DNA of 64,000 nucleotides from Hippophae tibetana. Its lineage: Eukaryota; Streptophyta; Magnoliopsida; Rosales; Elaeagnaceae. The position numbers were made by a program, and so were the translations under genes. The stretch lies in contig CM072810.1 of NCBI GenBank assembly GCA_037013495.1, positions 111,941,398 to 112,005,397 of the forward strand. The letters are read 5' to 3'. Below are positions 36,415-48,900 of the stretch, piece by piece; within the stretch, counting starts at the first letter, position 1; every line of letters begins with the position of its first letter. The notes beneath the pieces were generated by a model. That model was not told the DNA's origin, made no database searches, and worked only from the letters and a program-made list of their open reading frames with translations.

Positions 36415-39400
36415 ATGGAAAAATATGAGCTTGTGAAGTATATAGGATCTGGGAATTTTGGGGTTGCTAGGCTTATGAGAAACAAACAAACCAGAGAGCT
36501 CGTAGCCATGAAATACATAGAGCGTGGTCACAAGGTATGTGCTTTCTTCTTGACTTATAATTTTTCTCTTTCCCTCTATTTATCTATACATTGGTGTTTA
36601 AACTTTTAGATTTTCTTATTTTTTTAATCAATTTAGAGATTTCTGAAATTTGGAAAGCTATTATGCTAGACTAATTGAATTGAGGAGTTTTTGGAGCTTG
36701 GAAAACCAGTAAGAACCCTGCATTTTGATTTCTTACAATTCCCAGAAAGCACATTTTGTGCTTCCTTACAGGAGGACAAATGTGCTTCTTTTTTAATGGG
36801 TTGTCTTTTGAAACCACTTTTGTCAGAAGCAAAAGCAAATAGGTCCTATAGCTTCTTGTGTAGTTAGAGCCATTCAGAGTTTAATAAAAATCCTTATTTT
36901 TAAATTTTTTATAATTAAAAAAAGAAACTCTAATTTCAGATACTGATATGAAATACCATCTGCTCATGGATGCATAATATGTGTTGTATATGATGTTCTG
37001 CTAACTTGATAGCAGATTGATGAGAATGTGGCAAGAGAAATCATAAACCACAGATCACTTCGCCATCCGAACATAATTCGGTTCAAGGAGGTGTGCCATA
37101 AGTAGTTGTTATGTTTAAAGACATGGCGAGTAGTAATTTTACACATTACATAGTTCTAATTTGAATTCTTAAATTGCAGGTGGTTTTGACTCCTACTCAT
37201 CTTTCTATTGTCATGGAGTATGCAGCTGGCGGAGAGTTGTTTGAGCGAATTTGCAATGCGGGAAGGTTCAGCGAAGATGAGGTTTGATATTTGTTCTTGT
37301 ACTTTATGAGTTTATGTATGAATGAGTTACTTTGTTATGCTTAATATCTGGAAAAAAATGTAGGAAAAGTTCAATGAAGGTCTTTACTATGACATATCAT
37401 TACAATTAAAGTCACAAGAAAACTAGAAATGAAGTGAAGTGCAAGTGGCTTGTCGAACCACACTAAGTACCATTTCATCTAAAAAGATCAAATTATGAAC
37501 TATAATTTTTTGAAATTTTGTTTGAATCTCTTTAAATTTTGCAGACTAGATACTTTTTCCAGCAGCTTATCTCAGGAGTTAGCTACTGCCATACCATGGT
37601 AAAGAAATAATATTTCAATATTTTTTTGATCTATATACGAGGTTTTCTTCTATTTACTATTTGCTTCGTCTGTAGCAAATATGCCATAGAGATTTAAAAC
37701 TCGAGAATACTTTGCTTGATGGAAGCCCTGCTCCACTCCTCAAGATATGTGATTTTGGATATTCTAAGGTTTGTGAACTTGATGTGTCTGATTGGTTTAT
37801 TCAATATGTACAGAAATTTGTGTACTTAATAAACTCTATTTATGTAGTCATCCCTGCTGCATTCAAGACCAAAGTCAACTGTCGGAACTCCAGCATATAT
37901 TGCTCCCGAAGTTCTTTCTCGAAGAGAGTATGATGGCAAGGTAATTTAGTTATTCCATACCAATATGAAAAAAATAAAAGAAGTAAAAATAATTTGCTCC
38001 GATGAATGGTTTTAGATTATTATTTCCTAGTATCTCATAGAGACAAATTTGTTTTATGATATAGACCGTTAAATATCATCATGTTATTATGAAGAGAGAA
38101 GTTTGAGCCTTTTCACATGAAGATCCATTATAATTATTATTGCACTATTTTCTTCTTTTGAAAACTTAAGAAACAAGCCTGTTTGGATATTCATATTCTT
38201 ACTCAAACTTCCCATTAATATCTTCTGAATTTGATTGATTTGAATATGCACATTCTTATGAGATCAATCGCACTCATGGACTGTCATTATTTTGTTGATT
38301 GTCTACTGTATGTATGCTACCATCTATATTCAGTGGGTGGCAATCATATCGTGTTAGCCATGTTTGTATCGTGTTTTGGCGTTAATCGTATCGTGTTCAC
38401 TTGTCAATGAATATATGAAAAATTTACTTAATTTTTTTCATGTTTTCAATTTATAATAGTAAGAAATTATAAGATCTTTAAGGACATGAAAGAATTAATG
38501 ATTAAATTTGACTAAATTTGTTATCCATGTCACATCAAAAATTATCACCCCTTTTCTTATTGTGTTCATGCTTACATGGATTGTGTTTCTATTAAAATAT
38601 CGTTTCAATGTGTATGTTAAAAGTGGTTTCAAAAGAAAATGTTTCTAGGAAGAAGAAAATTATCTGTGTTTCGATCAAAAAGCACAAAATGTTTTTTTTT
38701 ATGCTTTATAAGTCCTAAAAGCATTCCTGTCAAATTTTTTTCCTTCAGTTCTAAAGTTAGTTTTCTATGTTAGTAAACCTTTTATACGAGGTCTCAAAAG
38801 CAGAAACAATCAAGCAGATTCTTAAAGTAGTTTTATCGTTAATCTTACATAGTGGTGAGGTTGATATATGTTATTCTTTATCGTGTACATAGCACCCAAA
38901 TAATTGAGAACCGCTTAAACTAGGTAGCCATCACTTTGTTTAACCGTATCGAACTGGTTTTCTGACACTTAGGAGGCAAACCTTTAAGATGTTAATGAAC
39001 ACCTAATTTCTCATTTTACATTTTAAACTTTTCTATTAAATTTTTGTGTGCAAAGGATACAAGTATTATTGAGTAGAGAATTTTAATTTTGGTTGGTATC
39101 TAATCAGTTGGCAGATGTATGGTCATGTGGAGTGACTCTGTATGTTATGCTGGTCGGAGCTTATCCATTCGAAGACCGTGAAGATCCAAGGAATTTCCGG
39201 AAAACCATTAGTGTAATTTCCTTCTCTTCAAAGGTAATTGTCCAAAATCATCCTGTGGTCTTGTGAAATTACGATCGCTCCCTAGGTTTGAAAAAGTATC
39301 CATTTGGTCCCTCATGTTTGAGAAAACAGTTAAAAAAAATTATAAATTTTCTTCAAAAATGCATTATTTTCATTCTTCTTTCAAAACTGTGGGACCAAAT

Positions 39401-40932
39401 GGATAGTTTTTCAAATCTAACGATGGTGATTGTAATATCGGAAAACCATGGGGAGTTTTGGATAATTTCCTTAAAATTAGTCAGTTGTTTCTGTTTCTTA
39501 ACTTATACTCTTCATTCCCCTCCAGAAGATAGTGGCTGTCCAGTACAAGATCCCAGATTATGTTCACATATCTCAAGAATGTAGGCATCTTCTTTCTAGT
39601 ATATTCGTCGCAAATCCAACAAAGGTACTTGATATATGGTTCATGTGCTGATCTTCATTTCTATTTTATCTAATTCTATGGCATAATTTTCATTCGCCAT
39701 ATACTTTGGCCGACCGCCTATTCCCTCTTTCGGATCATTTTTAAAGATTGTTTTTTTCCCATATATGATAATTAGAGCTGTTTGTTGTTCAAGTATCAAT
39801 TTTAGCAAATCCAAATAGTTAAAATTATGGGACGAAAAGAATAAAGTAAGTTTCTCCCTTGGTATGAAGAAAATTTTGATTTCTTTGATGAAAGTTTTCA
39901 CGTACATGCCATTCTCTTCTGTTATACTTTGATTTCCTCAATGATTTCATACTGAAAAGTGAAAAGGAACAGAGAGAACTATGAAAATATAAGAGCTAGG
40001 CTTCCTCTTTTACTAGTTACGTAGTTGGAAGTTCATTTTTGTGTTAAAACACTACACTATCCGACTCAAGTATTAAAATATAGATATTTATGTTACTGAC
40101 ATTTCAATTATGCAGAAACACCAGAGAAGTATTGAAGATGAATATTGATGAAAACTTGTGTAACACATATAACAATTTAATTCTATTAAAAATTAAAACT
40201 TCTTTAAAAATAAAAAATAAAAATAATAACACTCCACATTGAGCACAATACTTTTGAATACTTAGACAATTTTATCACAATTTTGATGGTATTTTGACAA
40301 AAAAAATCCTATGTTTTTCATTTTGGTACCTTCCAAAGAAAAAAATATCGTAGATATATAGCAAATATTATAGATCTTTTGATAATCAATATATTAGAAG
40401 TTTGGGTCTTTTGCTGTGAACAACATGACTCACTGCACACTCCTCCTCATTAGGGCATCCCTTTGTTCTGCAGCACAGAATGATTTTGGTAATTAGTCAA
40501 AGAAATCTTCCCACATTGTGCGAAAAGATTTTTTAGTAGTACATTTTCAGGTACTACCTTTCATTGCTGTGCTTATTGATGATTGAATAAGCCTGCTTTG
40601 ATCTATTTTTTCAGAGGATCACCATAAAAGAAATCAAGTCACATCCATGGTTCTTAAAGAACCTTCCAAGGGAACTAACAGAAACATTTCAAGCCATGTA
40701 CTACAGGAAAGAAAACCCCACATTCTCCCTCCAAAGTGTAGAAGAAATCATGAAAATAGTCGAAGATGCCAAAGTTGCTCCTCCAATTTCCCAATCAGTT
40801 GGAGGCTTTGGCTGGGGAGAAGAAGATGATGATGATGATGTAAAGGAAGATGTGAATGTTGAGGAAGAAGAAGACGAGTATGAAAAGAGAGTTAAAGAAG
40901 CGCACGCCAACGCAGATGTGAATGTCAACTAA
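36415..40932 (+). CDS. SnRK2 protein kinase, subclass I (SnRK2.4/2.10-like)
   Basis: Nine exons: 36415-36534, 37016-37090, 37180-37281, 37545-37598, 37676-37768, 37848-37940, 39108-39212, 39526-39624 and 40615-40932. They sum to 1059 nt (352 residues plus stop). Kinase features: glycine loop IGSGNFGVA (10-18), Lys33, HRDLKLEN with Asp123, DFG at 143-145, and activation loop [17 protein letters not shown], whose Ser158 matches the activating serine of SnRK2.6. After the kinase domain come [16 protein letters not shown] (the SnRK2 box) and an Asp/Glu-rich tail. The sequence [20 protein letters not shown] and KENPTFSLQ is typical of subclass I, which responds to osmotic and salt stress largely independently of ABA and phosphorylates mRNA-decapping factors. 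The nine-exon layout is that of the family. No damage is seen. Confidence 0.94.
36725..36850. repeat. hAT-like MITE remnant in SnRK2 intron 1
   Basis: The stretch ends in TCAGAAGCAAAAGCAAATAGG (about 36825-36845), the mirror of the end of the unit at 10515. It contains a small stem (AAAGCACATTTTGTGCTT). Only one end is clear. Related AAAAGCACAAAAT-type sequence recurs at about 38600-38820 in intron 6. Confidence 0.35.
39231..39472. mobile_element. Foldback MITE in SnRK2 intron 7
   Basis: The first and last roughly 85 bp are inverted repeats of one another at about 75-80% identity by eye. The left end AAGGTAATTGTCCAAAATCA faces right end GGATAATTTCCTT. TTTGAAAAAGTATCCATTTG on the left pairs with CAAATGGATAGTTTTTCAAA on the right. 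There is no coding capacity. It starts only 19 nt downstream of the exon 7 donor, yet the splice sites are undisturbed. Confidence 0.75.
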
Positions 40933-42956
40933 ATACCAATATACTCAACCTTAATTGTTAGGAAAGTGATGAAATTTGATTGTGTCATGACCTAGCATTT
41001 ATGTATTAAAGTTGGTACACATTTAGCTCATCGTGTTTAATAATGTCTTTTAAATTCTTAGCATTAACCTTTGAAGACTTGAATTTGCTTGCTAGGGTTT
41101 ATAGCTTATATGTTTAAAGTGTCTATTTCTAACTTTCCTCTTCCTCTTCCTCTTTTTAGGGTATTGTTTGAGTGGAGACCCTAGTTTTACCAAACATTAC
41201 AAAAGATGAACTGCACTTTGTAAAGAGCATAGGTTTATTATATATTGGCTTGAAAGTTTATAGTAACAATAGTCCCTAGGTTTCCTTACGGGGAGGAATG
41301 ATATAGAATATCTAATTTCCTCAGTTGTCTATAATTGTAGATATGCGAATGCATGGATTAAAATATTTTTATCATTGATACTTCTGTCATATGGAATATT
41401 ACTGATAATTAAAAATAGAAAAAAATGATATAAGAGTTCCTTAAATTATAAACACTATTATTTAATTCTTTAATTTTGTAAAAATTATTAATTAAACATA
41501 AGTTATATTATGTTAATTATTTTTATATGAAAATATTAATTTTTATTAAGTAATTAAATACGATTAAAATATTATTATTTAACAATAGTAAAGTCATAAT
41601 TAATGTAGAAAAAATTCTCGTTTTTAATATTTATTATCAATCTTTTATTTTAATCTTTTATTAATTTTTTAATTTTCATTAAAAATAAAAATATACAAAC
41701 AAATAATTTTTTGTTATAATTTTATTTTTTATTTTTTTAAAATTATTTTAATCTCGTTTTAATTAATTGATAGATAATAATAATATTTTAAATAAAAAGA
41801 TTTTAGAATTTGTGTTTAATTAGTGCTTTATATGAAGCTAAATAATCAAATATAATTTTTAATACAAGAGACTAAATTGTATTCCGATAATATTGATAAT
41901 ATTTCAATGTTTCGTAAACGTTATAAAATCAAGTGATTTATAGTGATTTGTTTTATTTCTTTTAAAAGTTTTATTTAATTAATTTTTACAACTTATTTAA
42001 AATAAAACATATAAACTTAAAATTTCTCAATTTTTTAATTGTGAAATTATTTCATTAAGGTCCAAATTTTTAAATCAATTAGAGATGGATTATTGTAAAT
42101 AGAAGTCTTTTTTATATAAAGACGTTTTTTTATTAAGTATACTCTTTTAATATTATAGAATTCTTTTTATTTAAGTTGCTTGGATTAGTTTTTTTTTTAT
42201 CAAAATTTAAAATAAAGGATATATTATATGTTTTATGTTAAAATATAAGGGTATATTTATCAAAAATCATTCTAAACGTTGTACTTTTATAGATATAAAT
42301 TTAGATACCAAAGGGTGTAAGGAATCAATCAATTGAAATGATTCATGAATCTATCTCCATCATATTTTTTAAAAACAAACTAAAAAATAAGATAACTCCA
42401 TTTTCATTTATTTCATTGTTAATAAACACTGTATTTTACATTCTTTTCAAACTTTATAAAACATTTTTTTTTCAAATTGTCCTCACATAACTCCCATTTT
42501 GCAATGCTAGAGGACTCAAATGATCATCTTCTGAACTAGATAACTAAAGTGGCAAAACAATGTTTGAAAAAAGAATAATACCAACACCTTTATGGCAAGA
42601 CAAAATTGATCCATTAAAAGCAGAAAAACAAGGGGTGAAGCGATTAGTCTATTCTTTTGCCAAGAGCCTTTGGTAATTTACTATAGTATAATGGATGATA
42701 TTTATTAACTTCATTCAATGGGGCATTAAAATGGATAATTTGTATCAAAATATTCATTTCATGAAAAATATGACAATTACTGTACTAAGAAGATGATAAA
42801 AAATTATCAAAAATGATGCTTCTTACGATGGTTTGACAATTTTTTTTACTATTTCCAACAATGGAGACAAATATTTAAACCATAGAATAGCAAAATTGGT
42901 ATATGTTTTTCATTATCCAACAGCAAATATCTCATCTAGTAAGAAGGTATATCAAA
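40933..42956. other. Intergenic region between convergent SnRK2 and NRPA2
   Basis: 3' untranslated ends of two convergent genes with an AT-rich middle (41380-42500). I see no gene, RNA gene or element in it. Confidence 0.6.
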
Positions 42957-45900
42957 TCAAGGTTTTTGGACCCCATTACTGATCTTGAGGGTCATTTTCA
43001 CATTCATAGATGCCAACTCTGCAGCTAAATATCTGAAGACATATGGTACAGCTACTTTCCCCATTCCTTTACTTGTCTGACAAGCATGGCAAATAATCTT
43101 TCTGGCCCTTATGGGTGGCAGCCCACCAATCTGACGCACATTTAGCCTTTGGGGCTGGACGGATGATGATGTAAGGATACTTCCACACAATGAACATACA
43201 TCAGCAATATGATAATCAGAACAAGTATGCAGCCTATCGTGCAACAAATATGCTGCCCCATGTGCAAGCAGAGAGTCTCGTTCCATCTCACCGAACCGAA
43301 TACCACCACCACGTTTTCTACCTTTGATTGGCTGCCTTGTTATTTGGTCCACTATTCCTGTGGATCGTACCTATACCATCTCAATTATTAGTGAAGCATA
43401 TTGAAGAAGGCGTCACGAAAGGGAAAGTAAAGGACACAATAGTTATGTATCTAGAGAAACTTAAGTGCATGATCCAGAAGAAAACATCAATTACACATTA
43501 GGGGTTTCAAATATACCCTTGATTTCAGTCTTGGTCTTATATTTCCTACGCTAACACCAAGAAAAAAAGAACTCGTGCAAGCTACGAGAATGTTCAATTG
43601 TAAATTTGTAATCTACACATGTGCTAACAATGTCTAACATAATGCTTGGTGTCTTGCATACCAGAAATTGGCCACAGAAAATTCCATTCATTATACAAAC
43701 TTTTAAAGTAGGAAACGTTCAAACCTGAAATTTATCTGAAACCATATGCCGCAGTCGTTGATAATAGCAAGGTCCGATGAAAATCTCACACCTGAGTTCT
43801 GTTCCGTAAATTCCACTGTACATTACCTCGGAACCATGGTAATTAAACCCCTTTTCTCTTAACATTACACCAAGTTCATCAACAAGTGAATTAGGTTTGG
43901 ATTCCTCTTCTCGACCAGCTTCCCTGAATGGTGTTGCATCCATATATTTTCCATGTAAGCTGCCACCCTGTGACAACCAACAAGCAAATATTTTTTTAGT
44001 AGTTTTTACATGCCAATCAGTGGTGAAATAGAAGATATTCCACAAATTTAAAACAAAAAATGTTTAGCATCTCTCAACAATTATAATGAGTAATGTTGCT
44101 AATATTACAAATGGAAACCCCAATTGATGTGAAGTGCTGCAAGTGAAACTTCAACAAGTACGTGTGTGTCATCAAAATGTAATTTGGAGAGAGGTGCGGA
44201 CAAACATTATGATGGATAAAATAAACAATCTTTAAAATTGACTTCCATACACCTGTCTTTGGAAGATGAAAAGTTAATTAGTTATGTTCTCATGCCTGAA
44301 AAAAAAAACTTCTTAAAACCAGCACTTTTTCAACCTACTTGTTGAAAACTGAGAAGTATATATTTAACTTTATTTAACATGCTTCAGGGTAGTGAAACTT
44401 GGTTTCTTGAATAACTTCAGCTGTTTACTTCCTTAGAATGTGAGAACCTTCATAATACTAACCAAGCTATTATAATACATCTAAAAGCAAAAAAGTATAA
44501 AATCCAACAATATTCATGTTTTGAGGGATGGTACCTTTGCAGCCATCGACTCCAAAAGCATGGCTATTGTCATTCTTGAAGGAAAAGCATGAGGATTGAT
44601 GATAAGATCCGGACGCATTCCCGTGTATCCACAAAATGGCATATCAATGTCAGGCCACAACTGAGAGCAAACACCTTTCTGCCCATGCCGGCTGCTAAAT
44701 TTATCACCAATGATAGGGTTCCTCGAATGCCGAAAACGAATGTTCACCTGATTAGAAGAGGAAGTTTCTGAAATGACAATCCATCAACTACATATGGTAC
44801 AACGGAAAATCAGCCAAACATTGAAAGGTCAGATTCTAGCAATCTGGTTTACATCCATATAAGTTCATTCAAAACTTCTAAACCATAATTTGCCCTCTAG
44901 ATCCCAGTTGCAGAGGTCAGATTCTAGAATCTGGTTTTCATCCATACAAGTTTATTCAAAACTTCTAAACCATAATTCACCCTCTAGATCCCAGTTGCAG
45001 AGAGTCAGATTCTAGCAATCTGGTTTACATCCATATAAGTTCATTCAAAACTTCTACACCATAATTTGCCCTCTAGATCCCAGTTGCAAAGATCAGATTC
45101 TAGCAATCTGGTTTTCATCCATACAAGTTTATTCAAAACTTCTAAACCATAATTCACCCTCTAGATCCCAGTTGCAGAGAGTCAGAGACAATATTTCTCT
45201 GTTTGCTTAGGTAGAAAAGATTAATACTTTTCCTACTCATCCAACTTGAAAAGCTATTGAAGTAAGAGTAAGGTGGGGTAGACTGAAAAGTCAAAAAGGT
45301 CATTTAAAGTTCAACTAATGCCTAAAAGACAACATTTAACCTGTCATAAGCGAAAAATAATGCAGCTGTAGAACACACAATATCTCTCCTCTTTTCTCCA
45401 GCAGTTAGAAAGGAAAAGCCAATAACAACAACAGATAACCCAAACGTAAGCTTTCTTACCTTTTGAAGATTCCTCTTGCTCCTCCCATCTATAGAAACAT
45501 AGTCAACAGTAACAGTTTCAGTACCCTTCCGCTTTAAGGATTTTGTTGTGGTTGTTATCTCATCATAAGTGCTGCAATAAGGTTCATTTGGCCGTATTAT
45601 CTGAAAAATAAAAAAGATTGATCAGTTATTTATGCTTTAAATCATTCTCTCAAATACTTCGCCAAAAGAAGCAAAAGAAGTCTCAAATAAGGCTAATCCA
45701 TGAAATGGTTGCTTGATATTTATACAAATACAGATTAAACAAAAAGTCTACCCTATCTAGGACTAACCTGACCAACATATGGAAGACCATCTGAATCAAT
45801 CAAGGAATGGGTTGACTTATCTACATTACTTCTTCTGAATACTGACTGGCCCCTTTCAGTCAAATCAATTGTCTCTGTCTGCAGAATATTCAGACCATTA

Positions 45901-48900
45901 CATGAATTTACAAGCCCCAAAAGACAAGATTATCAGGTAATAAAATAACAACAATAATATTAACAATCACGACAGCAAAAGTACATTGATGTTGTAGATT
46001 GCAAGAAGAAACTGCATATCCATCATGCTTGACTATGTACTGTAGAAAATGCAGTACGCAGTGAGAGAAAAACCTGAAATATTTGTCCATGAAACATTCC
46101 ACGTTCAACAGCTGACTTATTCAGAATCATTGCATCTTCCATATCATATCTGGATCTCGTTACAAAAAAACATGATTACTATTTTTTTTTAACTTGATTA
46201 CTAAAGAATGGAAAATTTGTATTGTTATATATGTCTGAATTTCTCACCCAGTATATGCCAGTACAGCAACAATTGCATTTGTGCCAGTTGGATATTCATC
46301 CATGCCATACTTGTCATAGGATCTTGTGCGTACAATAGGAGATTGGGGAGTCTAAGAATTATAGAATTTCTTTTAGCATCAAGAAAGTTGAAATCACAAA
46401 AGCAAATGACAAGAAAAAACATGAGTTTGTGAAATACATATAGTAAAATGATAGTAGGCCATATATAATATTTGGGTAAACAAAACTTTTTCTTGCATGA
46501 TATGAAGACCTTCTTTGCATGGTTTTTCGCATGGTTTTGGCTTTCTATCTTGCTTTAACCTTTAACTATCAGTTCTTCCTACTTAAAAAATAACGTCAGT
46601 TAGAGTTTTATAGTACATGGGAAAATAATAGTAGGTCATATATAATATATGGAGAAACAAAACCTTTTCTTGCATGATATGAAGACCTTCTCGCATGGTT
46701 TTGGCTTTCTATCTTGCTTAAACGTTTAACTTATCAGTTCTTCCTACTTGAAAATGACATCAGTTAGAGTTACTTGTATCCTAGTTCTATGGAGTAATCA
46801 ATTATTCTGATTATCAGAATTACGCGTGCTCTCCAATCGATAGTGAGCTCAAAGAAACGAGGTAAGGCAATACTTCCATAAAAGATTCACCTTAAAGTCA
46901 TTTTGCCAAAAGAGAAGAAAATAAACACTAGACATTTTATTTTTAGCCAAAAAAGTGAGTTGTTTTCCCCCCCCCCTTTTCCTTCTTCCTAAAGTAATGG
47001 GCCGTGCCATAAAGTGTAGTCCCAAAAGTAATATAATTAATTAATTGAATCACTAAATAAGTAGGTACACTGGTTTATATTAATACAATAACTTCAAAGT
47101 ACCACTCAAGAAAGATGGCAATGAGCATTAGATATATCTAAGACAAAATTAACATTAAAACAAAAATTAACCAGACCTGAAGATGGTAGAGTTTTTGATC
47201 AGCACGATAACGAATTGCTTGTAAAGAGAAGGCCATTGTTTGTTTTGCCATCTATGTTGAATGACGGGCAAGCAGAGTTCAGAAACAGCTAACCACATAA
47301 ATAAAATAGTACTTACATTTATATTAACATAATCAAAGGAATAAGTACTAAAAAAATGTACCTGACACTGATACATGTTACGTGGACTCTGGTTATGATC
47401 TGACCAGGGTGTCAGATTAGCAACCACACTAAGGATCCCTGTCGGATGAATCTCTTCATGAGTTGCAGGAAAACCAAGTTTTCTTCCACCATCCTTACCA
47501 TCAGGACATCTTATTTCCATGAAGACCTGTTGTAGCAAGATGATACAAAATAACATTATTAAAACATGACCGGAGAAAACATTATCAACATAATATTACA
47601 AGCTACGCAAGGTGCATAAAAATTTATATAACCTGCTCAAATGGTCCAATAAGCTCAATATCTTGGCCTTCTTCAGAAGGGATTGAAAGATTTCTGACAG
47701 GCCGAACAAACCTGGAAGGACAGGTGGAAAGGTACAAACCCGGATATGTTCTAGTCATGCTCAAAGGAACATACCCCACTTCCAAATCATCAGGAATCTG
47801 CAACATATCGTTTTAGAAAAGACAAAATTAATGAAGATTATGAAAGGGGGGAAAAGAAAAAAGAAAAACTAGAAACAGTAAACAAAACAAACCCCTGAAT
47901 CGGCTGAGACTTTCAATCTCCGTAAATGACCCACAACTTTTTCAATTTGACTTGAAGATAGGTATCCAATAACACGTCCATCTAAGACAACGGTAAGAAA
48001 TTCTGGAGGACCGGCTTTAACCAAGTTTGGCTGTGAAGGTATCATTCCAACTTCAACCAATAGATTGACAATAGATTGTCGCATCTTAAAAAAATCTCTA
48101 ATGTCTCCTCGTGAATCAAATTGTGAGGTAATTCCTGAAATATATTATGAGATTTTATCCATGATAAGCAAGGTGAATTTGAAATAGTTACAATTTTAAT
48201 TTAATTTATGTTGGAAATAATAATACACTTACGACAAGACTCTGTCATATGGTTTAGCAAGCCACATGGTTCCCCATCAGGTGTGTGAACAGGGCAAAGA
48301 AACCCCCAAGAACTACAAGTCAGATATAAACATTAAAAAGAATTGAAAAGCCAAATTTTAATTTTAAATAACACCAATAAAGAATTCACTGAAGATCATG
48401 ACACTAAAAGAGGTTACTAGCCAAAACATACTCAGGTAGCAACTTCCGCACACTTGTAGTACGACTTCCAGCAAATGAAGCCCCTCGATGGACAGCATTA
48501 AAATGGGAAATGAAACGTAAATAATTAAGCCTTTCTGCTTGAACGGTATAGCCTGATTTCTGATGTAATAGAAAAAGAAACAAAAATGAGAAACCACTAG
48601 TCAACTACACAAGTGCCGCATCTATTTCTGAAAGGACAGTTTGTCAATTACAGGAGGCCAAATAGCTTTGGAGAGTAATTTAGTAAAAATGTAATCAACA
48701 AAAAAAAAATTGCGTCCAAATATATTTCAGCTTCTTATACATTGAAGTGAAAAGGACCAACAGTGCATATCCACTTAAAAGTTTACTGGGGACCTGGCTA
48801 TCATATACTGCCTAAAATATATATTTGAAACTACCCGCTTAAACAAGCCAAAGACTAGCTATATTCAGGTTTGACTAAAAACAGTAATGATACATAGTTT

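Noticed and set aside
46960-46990. C-run as a regulatory or G-quadruplex site
   Set aside because: A single homopolymer run in an intron; no repeated G-tracts to form a quadruplex.
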